From contig NW_003130355.1 of assembly GCF_000003605.2 (NCBI RefSeq), positions 797,886-847,046 of the forward strand: DNA of 49,161 nt, read 5' to 3'. Positions 22,330 to 33,404 of this stretch are shown piece by piece. The translations under genes and the position numbers were made by a program. The notes under the pieces were generated by a model. It was not told the DNA's origin and made no database searches. It saw nothing but the letters and a program-made list of their open reading frames with translations. Every line of letters starts with the position of its first letter. Position 1 is the stretch's first letter. The stretch is from Saccoglossus kowalevskii (lineage: Eukaryota; Hemichordata; Enteropneusta; Harrimaniidae).

Positions 22330-22770
22330 AAAAGGTGCAAGGTACACATGTGGCTGATTGAGGTATTACCGATAGTCAATATGTTTGTAAATAACAGAAG
22401 GTATGGGACTTAATTATTAAATTAGGGAACTGGTCAGGAAAAGGTTGAAAAAGGTGCAAGGTACACATGTGGCTGATTGAAGTATTACCGATAGTCAATA
22501 TGTTTGTAAATAACAGAAGGTATGGGACTTAATTATTAAGTTAGGGAACTGGTCAGGAAAAGGTTGAAAAAGGTACAAGGTACACATGTGGCTGATTGAA
22601 GTATTACCGATAGTCAATATGTTTGTAAATAACAGAAGGTATGGGACTTAATTATTAAGTTAGGGAACTGGTGGTGAAAAGGTTGAAAAAGGTACAAGGT
22701 ACACATGTGGCTTATTGAGGTATTACCGGTAGTCAATATGTAAATAACAGAAGGTGTGGGACTTAATTAT
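22305..22770. repeat. 119-bp tandem repeat, four copies
   Basis: AGGGAACTGG recurs at 22305, 22424, 22543 and 22662, exactly 119 bp apart. Each unit carries the right terminal repeat of the adjacent MITE (CTGGTCAGGAAAAGGTTGAA) plus about 90 bp of 3' flank (TACACATGTGGCTGATTGA, ATGTTTGTAAATAACAGAAG). Copies 1-3 are almost identical; the fourth differs (TGGTGGTGAAAAGG). Confidence 0.9.
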
Positions 22771-23968
22771 TTTTTTATAACCATACATGTATGACTCTAT
22801 GTTTTCTCATTTTGTACAACAAAGTTAATTTGGGTTCAGTAGTATTTATTATACGAACTGAAAAATACAAAACCAAAAATACAGCTTCACTTTAATTATG
22901 TGAACTTAGAAGGGTTGTGGTAAATATTGTTTTTGAAAATCAAAACCTGATGCATGCTTTTATTTTTATTTAAATTTTTTTTTTACCTGCAAATTAATTT
23001 TTCTTTCATATTTTTTTAAATTCTGACAAAATACCCCCCTCCCAAAATGCTGCGACTCTCAAGTTATTAAGTGATACGCACAGATTCTAAAAACATTAAT
23101 ATTCATCCCTTTTACTAACATTAATTTCCAAGATAATTTTTATCAATAGAAATCTGTTGTCTTTTTATTATTAAAAAAAGACATAGAGTATCTGGATATG
23201 ATATATATTAGAAATCTGGTACATGTATCTGTCTGCTTAGATTAAAAGTATAATAGGGTGTGTCTAATACATACATGTGATGAATAATAAAAGAAGTGTC
23301 TCAAAACTCTGCACAAGGAACACTGCATTACTACTGATATGCTATGATGACTTTCAATAAAGGTTTATACTATGGCTGATACTTTACATGCAGGCATTTG
23401 AAGTGTATTGTGTTTTTCCAAGCTGCCACGCCCACCTAAAACAGCTGTGATGGGATATTATTCTATTTCCCTCTGTTGGCCTCACGCATAGAGCATATGT
23501 AAAATGATAGCATCCTGTACCTGAGACTGGTTAAAACATTTTTTTCTTTTAAATTGCATAATTTCAGTGCATTTTTAAAATCAGTACGTGAACATTATTG
23601 ATTTTCGCAATGCTAGAATGATTAAGACACACAAATATGTATCGAAAATTCTGGGGAAAAAAAATACTGAAAGAATTGCATTGTATGCTTTCACCTATAT
23701 TGAGAATGTGAAAGCTGAATATAATTTAGTGATGATAAAGATTATGTATTTACTACATTGAGTGAAGAAAACCACGTTCACCTTGAGGCTTTTTCAGAAA
23801 TTAGTGATTATTTTATACATAATTGCATTGTAATTAGCTGCTCTGGTGATATATCTCAATTTCTTTGATGGAGTTCCACGCTTTCACATCTTGAATGTTG
23901 ACATACGTAATATACCTTACCAAATTCAATTGAAATTTGTCTTCTCGAATTCTGTGACCATAATTTCT
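22771..23968. other. AT-rich interval without recognisable features
   Basis: No coding exon, RNA gene or clear transposon end was seen. Confidence 0.4.
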
Positions 23969-24203
23969 TTAACCTTTTCACCACCAGACTTTCCCGCCCA
24001 AATTTGTCTGCATTTTTTTAATTATATTCTTCAATATTTCAGGAAATGAACCCTAATTTTGGCGCCAACTGACAAAATTTGAGTTAATTTTCAGTCTTTA
24101 CTCAAAAATTTGGCTATTTTTGTTCTAATCTTCTGAAGGAAAGTGCAGACTATAAATGGGACTATTTTGTGATGAAAGTGGAAACTGGTTGTGAAAAGGT
24201 TAA
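23969..24203. mobile_element. TTAA-flanked MITE (TTAACCTTTTCACCACCAG family), copy 2
   Basis: TTAACCTTTTCACCACCAGA at the left and CTGGTTGTGAAAAGGTTAA at the right give an 18-19-bp inverted repeat sharing the TTAA. TTAA target sites are typical of piggyBac-type elements. 235 bp, no coding capacity. Confidence 0.75.
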
Positions 24204-26307
24204 AAATAAGTTCCCATAAAAATTGACACACAAGAATAAACCTTTGATGCTTACTTTGATGAGGTTTTATGCTGACAAAATCATAATAAATATAATCATT
24301 TTTGGTTCTATTATAATTTAATTTGTAACCTTTGACTCTACAGGCTAATATAATGTGCATAATATGCAATAAAGCGTGAACTATCGATATACAGTATGAA
24401 TAAAACAGAAATCACAAGGATACTACACAGACCGGTTGTTTGTTATATGAAAATAACACAAATTAGCATTTAATAACATAATAATTAATAATAAGATACA
24501 AACAAAAGCTAATTAACATTAGCAGCTGACCTGATTGATGACAGTTATATTATTAATGACAACTTGCAATTTGCTAATTTGCATAAAATAAAAGAACTGT
24601 AACTATTTTATGATGATATAATTGCTAACCTGTCGTCCTGAACATTCAGTGCTCTCTGTTTGTACTGTGAATTAAACTATCTACATGTACAGCTGTTGTG
24701 CATCACAATGAATTCTTCCCATAGTATCTTGTGTATCTGATGAATATAAAATTTGTCAATGTGTTGTCATAGTTACATGTATTGCTAAATTTAGCCTCGC
24801 TCACCTTGAGTTAACAGATATGCACGGTTGGAATATGATAACACACAAGTATGCATGTCTAAGTGGGATACTATAAAGCCCCTAAGTAACTCAAGTTGTA
24901 ATGTTACCTTTTGCACCATATTACATACATGTACATGTAGACAGTGACATGCAGAAGTATGGTATGGTTATACACATGCAGGCACATGTGCTCTATTCGT
25001 AGATTTCATTCATATTTAGTATGTTTCACTATGGTGTGATCAAGTTTGTAACTTATTTTAAAATATTGAACTCAGGCATCTTTATCATTAACACTAAACA
25101 CTGCTAAATTGAAATACTTAATTATTTTTTATTAATTATAAATAATTAAATTATGTCTGGCCAGGATTGAATTAATTTTATTTCAGTTATTTATGATTGC
25201 ATCTCGTGCTAAGGTGACACATTAACTTGTATTTTTTCCATAATGTGAAATTAAATTACTCGCAATAATATAGCTATTTGGGGTAATGCATGGTTTGTAA
25301 AATATATTGTATTCTCACATGTATGAAGAAACCTGATCAATGTGCAGAACAGGGTTATAGCCGAAAATGTGAAAGTGCCTGTCTTAAAACTTTATCAAAA
25401 TATAAAATACTACCCAGGAACACTTGCTAGTCTGTATCCATAGACTTATACCGGTACTTATAGTCAATTTTTTGTTGGTTATTTATGGTTACTATATAAT
25501 TTACAGATAATATTCAAAGACAATTTGACAGGCTTGGATAGATTTAACCTGTCAAATGCATTTTTATACCTTTCTAAAATTTGGAGTACTTCATTTCCGG
25601 GGGCTGGGATGAAAGAAATACAATCGTCCGAAATAAAAATATTTTGGATGTCAAATAAAAAATGTACCAAAATAACTTTGTTTGATATAAAAACAGTACA
25701 GTATCATTAATAATTGTAAAAACAAGCATTATTTTGGTAACAAACTAAGCACTAGCAATGTTTGCTCTCCCTGATTTACTTTCACAGGTAACTTGAAGTA
25801 CAAGCACCATTATCAATGTTGAACAGTTGCTAGTTCTGTCATATTTTGAAAATAAATTGCATATTTTTTTCCATATTTTTTTAGCTAATTTTGATTAAGA
25901 CCTGTAGGCAAACTATATGAAAAATTTGATTCAAATTTGAGAAATTAATTATAGCTAAATAAATAAAAAAAATGAAAAATATTATGGCAAATTTTCAGCG
26001 GGGAAAATTATGTCATTCAAAAGATTAAATATTGACAGATACATCAGTTCATGTTTTAATAATTGAACTGTAAATTATGTAATCTCAAATATGCAACATG
26101 CATATTTTGTAATAAGAGAAATTTGTATTTTTACAGGATTTTTTTAATATATCAAATCAGTTTGTTCATGTTTGTGAAGTGGTTTGTTGAATTGGCATAT
26201 GATCTCTTTGTGTACATCCCCTGTTGATATAATCAGGAAAAAACGATGCATACATTATTATACATGTATCTGGTGATTCTTTTATTCCTGTATTATCATC
26301 ATTCATA
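24204..26307. other. AT-rich interval without recognisable features
   Basis: Short frames occur on both strands (for example 25479-25710), but none shows homology, splice context or length that would support a gene. Several TACATGTA-type palindromes are present. Confidence 0.4.
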
Positions 26308-26513
26308 TACTGTAAAATACTTTATTTTCGCTTAGAATTATTTTTCGCTATTTTCGCTGAAAGAATGATTCAATGAAAATAAAATCCAGCGAATATACAT
26401 TTTTTTCCTATTTTTTACATTCAACTCGTCAAAAATCAGTGAAAATAAATTCCATTACAAAACACTCAAAAAGTGTTGTTTTTTTTTCAGCTAAAATAAA
26501 GTATTCTACAGTA
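26308..26513. mobile_element. Palindromic MITE, TACTGTAAAATACTTTATTT family, copy 2
   Basis: 206 bp between TACTGTAAAATACTTTATTT and AATAAAGTATTCTACAGTA. In reverse orientation to copy 1 when the internal AATTCCAT... segments are compared. Confidence 0.75.
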
Positions 26514-26947
26514 TGTCAACATATGTTGGGGTGTTTGTCGGACAATCTGGTGCCCCAGAGTTAGCGTATTAAATATTGTGACACATTCAATATTAATCTT
26601 TTGCCCTTATGTACACTGTTGAGATTATTTTATTGTAAAACCCAATTTGAGATTCGTTACCTTTACTATAGTGATTACTATAAGTACCTTTGTCGTGTTC
26701 TTGTACCATATTTGCTCTACTAGTACCGCACATGCTTTTGGCTCCTCACTGTTAGTAAAATTCATAAAGAACTGCAGAAGTGATAATTATATAGTAATAA
26801 TTATATAGTGAATAAAATACAATCAGCATCTATGAGTTTAAATGTTTTAAATCTATATTCAAATTCAAGCTCTATAAACTTTTCTATCATTTACATTTAT
26901 CCTGGAATTAAAGTAGTTCCAAATTTGCTCTGTGAGAAACACATTTA

Positions 26948-27171
26948 GGCTGAGAAAAAAAAATATCTCTGTTTCCGCGCGCTTTATTTTGAACTATGCA
27001 CCTCGGATGTTTTTTTCTTTCTAAAGCATTCCAAAATGCCCTTGTACTCGCACTTGTCTCAAATTTTCCCTATTTTAGCTCAGTATTAAAAAAAAAAAAA
27101 AAAAAAATCGCCTAGCCGCCGAAATTTTAAAATTTCTATGAAACGAGAAACAGAGAATTTTTTTCCCAGCC
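26948..27171. mobile_element. PIF/Harbinger-like MITE with TTA target site
   Basis: TTA-GGCTGAGAAAAAAAAATATC at the left and GAATTTTTTTCCCAGCC-TTA at the right. The inverted repeat GGCTGRGAAAAAAA...TCTCTGTTTC begins GG and sits in a TTA duplication, as in Harbinger elements. It contains a 20-nt poly(A). Confidence 0.6.
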
Positions 27172-28573
27172 TTAGTGTATGTGACTGACCTGTGTAATGA
27201 TTTTAATATAGCCTGTGAGTTGGTATACTTACATGTAAAATCCCACAACAGCAATAATTATTGGTATATCAGATAAAAGACCTGTACACATGTATTTTTA
27301 ATAATGACAAACTAGATTTTAATTAGTCTTTATTTTGACAAATATTGGACGAGGGATTGCTCCTTGGGTTTCTGCCCTAAACGACAAATGAACACACAAA
27401 AAAATGGTGGGTACTGTAATCTGTCAGGGCATTTCATGAGCAGATAAAATTTCAAAATCTTAAATAAATTGCCATACCATGTTCCTTCTATTTGAAAAGC
27501 ATCTCGCTTTACTGCCTGGCATTGCATTATCTGAACTGGATTGACCCACTTATGATACTTTTGGTGGTTCACACCACTTAACTTGGTTAAATGAACTGCA
27601 GTATTTGTTGTAAGTAGGGATACATTTATCCTTGCTTTATTCGTTTGTAATGTTAAACTCTTGGGGTATTCAGTATGGCAGATCTTAATTTCAGATGTTT
27701 TAATGAACTTAAAGGGGGTATATACTGGTACGCATTTATCAGTATATTTTAAAGCGGGAGGGTCGTTACCTGCACACATGCGAGAATTGAGTCCCAAGCG
27801 ATGATAACAGCACACGCTAAGAACGCAAAGGCTGATGGGTAGACACTTGTTTGTGAACAATGATACGCTATGGCCACCTTACGCATGCGTAGGTGACGAC
27901 TACCCTGCTTTAAATAGTTTGAATTTTGCAAGAGACAAATATTCGTGAGTCAGTGAGAATCGCAAAATTGCAGTAAAAATTTCTTAAAGGGTTCTAAATG
28001 TATGACCAGAGTGCCAGCGACTTTCATATTTTATCTTTGTGAATTCTATAAAATTTAGAAATCCCTCAAATTTCTGGCAGTGAAAATTAAACGATTGACA
28101 GTAAATATGAATTTGTGTGGGGTTCAACCCTCCTCCAACCCAGAGACAGTACACGTACATATTATTATCATTTGTCCAGCTATCAGAAAAACTTGTGCAT
28201 GCTTGTTTATAGATCACACATAATGGTGCATTCTAGGGGAAATGTTACCCTGTAACAGTTATAATATATCAATTTTTGAACTTCAGTGGTAATTGCTAAC
28301 TAAAATTGAGCATGCCAAGCTATTAGTGCTTGAATGAGTGTACTAGTTTGCATAATTATCCTGGACCATTTAGTGTACTGGTAGTACAAATCTTTGAGTG
28401 CATTTGAACAGCGCCCTCAGTGTCAAACTCAGGAAATCTATAAACTTTAAATACACAAAGTAGTATTTATTAATCTTCAATTTTTAATTTCATGAGATTA
28501 ACTAAAATTGAAGGTAAAATGGAAAAAGCACTTAGTTCCGAATAAAAATAAAATTGTTTTTCAATCTTTTCAG
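27172..28573. other. Upstream flank of the first recognised ALMS1 exon
   Basis: A 176-codon minus-strand open frame at 27330-27860 has no homology I recognise and starts at TTG; not called as a gene. A CpG-containing palindrome TACGCATGCGTA (near 27880) resembles an NRF1-type site and could mark a promoter. The interval ends in the acceptor CAATCTTTTCAG of ALMS1. Confidence 0.35.
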
Positions 28574-31500
28574 AGTGATGATTGGTATATCTTGGAAGAA
28601 GAGGTGACATTAGAGACTGTTGATGTCGATATTTCAAGTTGGCATTTTGTTTGTAACAAGGATTTAATGGAGTCGCCAATTGATAAACCTTCTGAACCTA
28701 AGCCCTCAAACGAACTTTCAGAATTTTCAACGTTAGATGAATTTTCTTCTCTTGAAGAAGGACCATTATCACCACCAGAAAAGAAAATGAATGTGTCAGA
28801 ACACGAAATGAATATTGCTATTCCTGTTTCAACTGATGCCGTAGGAGTTTTAGAAGAAGACACTCCAAGGTTTTCTGAACCTGATACAGAGGATGATAGT
28901 TTTGTGATACCACAAGTGCAGTTTTCAGACAGTCGAGATTCAGAACATCCTGTAATGAGAAGCTTGATGATTGACAGTGGTCAAGGTTCCTTAGTGGCTG
29001 GATTATCACAGGAAGAATTTCCTGACATGTCTTCTGAGGATGACCATTTCTTGAGTAGTAGTGACGTTAGTATACCAATGGGTACAGGTACTTCTGATGA
29101 GCAGACAACTACAGACACAGAAAGTGGTGATAGAACTATGCAGACTGTGGTTGATATTAAGTCTCAACCAGCTGTGAGTGAAGCCATAGCTGAGATCTCT
29201 TCAGACTTTGTTAGTGGAACTTTTAATGTTTCACTTGCGCAGCATCCTATTGATGATGCCAGCACACCAAGAAGCTTGGAGGAAGAATCCTCTCCTGATT
29301 GTTCTCCTCGTATGCAACAGCAAATGCATGATGGGCATGTTATCAGTATTTCAGGCAGGAAAGTGTCTGAAGAATCAGCATTGTCTGAACATTTACTTGA
29401 AGATGATGTTCCTTCCCCACAACCTTTGGAAGTAGTGGAAGAACTTTCACAATACCCAATTGAGAAGACAGCGAATGACCAGTCCGAAGCTAATGCATTT
29501 GCTAAAACTGACAACGTTAGATCAGAGGAAATGTTCCCATTGCAACAGGAACAGACTATTACTGTAGATGAAGATATGGTAATGAAGAGTGAGGACATCA
29601 AAGATAATATTGTAGTTCCAGATGATGAAACAATTAACTTCCCACAAAATAAAAGTACTGTGAGTATGATAAGTGAATCCATGGCTATGTATGGCAAAAA
29701 ACCTATGCACTCTTCAACACCGTTCACTGCTCATTCATTTGACCCAATTGCTAAGATTCAGTTGCCACCAGAACCTAAAGAAACACAACCAACAATAGTA
29801 TCAGCTGAAATCACCATATCTGCTCCACAACCACAGTTGGAGCATGAAGATGCTACTCATTGCAAGGAAGAATTGACTGTACCTGCAAGTGTGTCTGTGA
29901 AGAAGAATTCAATGAATGGTTGCAAAAGAGAAGGTGCTGCAGTCGAATCAACACCAATTCTTGAAGTTTCTACTGAATCAGAGCAGAACTCTACTGCTTC
30001 TATTGAAGTTAAACCGTCCTCATTCTACATTGAGTATCCACCCGAGTTACAGAGTGGATCTGCTGGTGATTTTGAAGAAGATTCTACAAGAAAAAAAAGT
30101 GTGCAGATAAAGGACAATGTTGATGACCATGTTTGGAGCGGGATACAAGATCAGGGTATAAGAGCTAGGATTGAACAGGCCACACATTCACTTGGTGAAG
30201 GAGATCGTGAAAAACATCCAGCAAAATACAGCTATAGCAGCTACGTCAGTCAAGATTCACTTGCCCGAAGAGTAGCTCTACTTCTAGGAGAAGATGTTGG
30301 TGCTGAAATTGAAGGAGAGCTAAGAAGACAATCAGATTCATTCAAAGAACCAGAAATTGAAGCTACCACTGATGACTATAGTTCACTAATGGAAACTGGT
30401 GAAGAAGTTGGAGGCGTCATTTTATCTGCACAATCAAGAGAACCTATAAAGCATTCACTTTCCATGGACTCCTACCATGAATTTATTCCTCCTCCAGAGG
30501 AATTTGATGAACCCATCAGGCGTACATACTCTCCACCTGCTTCTGGGTCTGATAGTGGTGAGAGTGCAGATAGCATAAGTAGAAAAGTTGCTCAGATTCT
30601 TAGCCATGAAGATTTAGTAGATGATTTTAGGTTCAGAAGACCATATTCACCAGCTGGGTCAGATTCTACTGGGACGACAGATAGCATGGCTCAAAATGTT
30701 GATTATTTGACTCATAATGTGGATTCCCTGTTGAATATCATGCATCTGCAATCTAGAAATGATGCTGAGGGTTTTGATCTTCCTGATCAAACTCCCTCAC
30801 CAAGTACCTTATCTGAAGCAAGCACGTCTAGTTCTGTTAAGGCTATAATAGAGAGAATTATGTCCAAACAGGCAAGACCAGAGGGTGATATTTTTAATGG
30901 AAGTGGCTTTATAGACGTGAGTCATATGTACCAGCTTCCGGACAGAAGCTCACCTGCTGGCTCTGCTGACTTTGATGATGATTTTGCTACTCAAATTAAT
31001 GGTACAGAGACTATAATGTCAAGGCCACAAGAAACAGTAGATGGGGAAGTAGAAACCATCAACCAGAATGCTTCACTGAATAATGATGCTGAAGAACCAA
31101 AATTAGAATCTGACAGAGATGAAGATTCGCCAGACTCACTCACAGAAGGTCCAACTCTTTCAAAACAAATCTCAACTCCAGTAAAGATGAGAACTAAACT
31201 TGCTAAAAGTGTTTCCTCTCCAGCTAGTTCAGCAAGGTTTTCTCTGCATGATGATGACGATGATGATGAGGAAGAGGCTGTTGCTCAGGCTGCAAGACCA
31301 TCTGATGACCATTTTGGAGATCAGCTTTCAAGAAGAGTTTCGTCAAACATTAGTGGCACTAGTCTTCAGAGTGCTGACTCTCTCCATAAAAGGGTGCAGG
31401 TATTGTTAGCCAACACAGCATATGTAGAACATCATCCTCAAACATCATCTCATTATGGTATTCCAGATCCTGAAACTACTCCAAGGGATTCAAACATTCC

Positions 31501-33404
31501 TGATGGTGGGTATGAAGGATTAGAAATATATTATGGTAAACTTCCTGACAGCCCTACTCGTAGCTATAGGGGTACTGAGAGAGCTAGAAGCTTAGAGCGA
31601 ACTGGTCGACATTCTGATGAAGCTACACTGTTCAGGCAAGGTTCACCTCATTCATCACCACCTTCAAGAACAACATTAGAGAGACCTGCTACAATTGATT
31701 TACCAATGGATTTTGCCCGGGGTGATAGACAGAGATCGTTAAATGATTATCCAAGCAGTATTAGAGATGAAGAGAGATCATCTCTGACAGCACCTGTTGG
31801 GAGGAGTGATGTAAACTATGAACCTGTGACACGTACTGATCCAGAAGGTAGGAGTTCACGTGGAGACCCAGTATTAAGAAGAAGGATCGCAGCTAGGCTC
31901 TTGGATGATAGTACCGAAACACCTCCACTGATGACAAGTACAATGAGAAGTCCTCCAAGGAATGAAGCTGCTAATAGATTATTGACCAATACAACTGTAT
32001 TCTCCACAGTTTCTACAGAATCATCTCCATCTTATGTCAGTTCATTTGCTGATTTCCATATATCTACTAGTGGACTCAATACAGAGACAAGAGATCGCCT
32101 AATAGACATGCCTATCTCAGGCAGAACTAGTAACACAGGGGCAGAGCTTGTATATGGAGTGCTACCCCCAACCAGAACATCTACTTCATTTCATGGTATA
32201 ACATCAGAAGGTGCTTCTTCTGCACCAACCTTGGATACCACCACACAAGGGCATGATGAATCTTTCACCTTGGCTGATCGTGTACGTAAAATTCTTGAAA
32301 AAGAATCTCCAGTTCACCATGCCTCCCAGATATTAGATGAAGTTGAGTCTGGGGCTCTCATGGAAACGAGAGACGAACGTGACCATTTACCCAGAGCAAC
32401 CTCATCTTCAGTACCAACCCAACAAGGAGTGTCGCAAATGGAGAAACAACCCAAGACTGTCACAACCCTACAATCAGGGGTTAGCACAACAACTTCCCTG
32501 CCATATTCTCCAATATTGGCTACTGGTTACAAACCATTCGGAGCTTCTGACTTTGCAAAGAATCTTATTTCAACACAATTACAAAAAATGTCTGAGAACC
32601 GGTTTGACCAAAGTATAGAGCTAAGGCAACAAGTTACTGGTATTATTGATAGGCACATGGTTGATCCATCTGAAGTAACAAGTGGCACTCCACAGTTCAG
32701 AAGGGAATCAAGAGAACGAACTTACTATGAAGAAAGAGCTGATGATTCCACGGCTACAGACGATGTTGTTCGCAGAGCAATTCATGATGCATGGACAGTG
32801 AGGGATTCTCCTCCAGTTACTCCAAGACAGGTAGACTTTGGACTTTCAAGACAGCCAGTACCATCTAGAGAAGAAAGGGAAGTCCCTCTTGGTGTTGAAG
32901 AAAGAGACACACTTTATGGACTTTTACCAGCTTCAGCCATGTCTTCCACAAGAACATCTCCTACAACTTCCACTGTGAGAACCAGTTCTCAAGATTCTCA
33001 TCCACCAACCAGCTTTACTACCACTACCTCCAGAGAATATACTGTTATGCACTCTAATGGTACTGGACCACTTGATACAGGTGGAGCCTTTACTTTCCGT
33101 AAATCTCTTGGAGAGCCAAATACAGATTCCATTGGCACAAATGACCTACCCATGACACTAAGCCTGGCTAAGCCTCTAGATTCAGAGAACACCCGATCAC
33201 CAACCCCAACTAAGCCATACTCTGGCTCTTCAACAGAGAGAAGTGTTGATTCAGCTTCAGTTACCCCACGAACGAGTGGTATGTCATATAGACCATACAG
33301 ACCCCATGGAAGTGCAGACGCATTCCACATGTATCTTCCAGAACATGAAGATACTGCCTTGTCTCCTGGTCGGAGTGAAACCACTATGGAAAGTACACAC
33401 TCAG
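28574..33404 (+). CDS. ALMS1: ALMS1 giant exon (first recognised)
   Basis: 4,831 bp, 1,610 codons, entry phase 0, exit phase 1 (TCAG|GTATCT). The acceptor is TTTTCAG. Peptide starts SDDWYILEEEVTLETVDVD. It is acidic at the start and Ser/Thr/Arg-rich later. It carries at least five DSL-x(2)-RV-x(2)-LL type helices (near 30250, 30560, 30680, 31378, 32265), an acidic DDDDDDEEEA run near 31250, and YGxLP motifs. Open frame before 28574 is intronic. It corresponds to the giant repeat-bearing exon of vertebrate ALMS1. Confidence 0.93.

Noticed and set aside
27330-27860. 176-codon minus-strand open frame
   Set aside because: It starts at TTG, has Cys/His-scattered, low-conservation-looking composition, no recognised domain and no splice context. 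It may be chance in AT-rich DNA.
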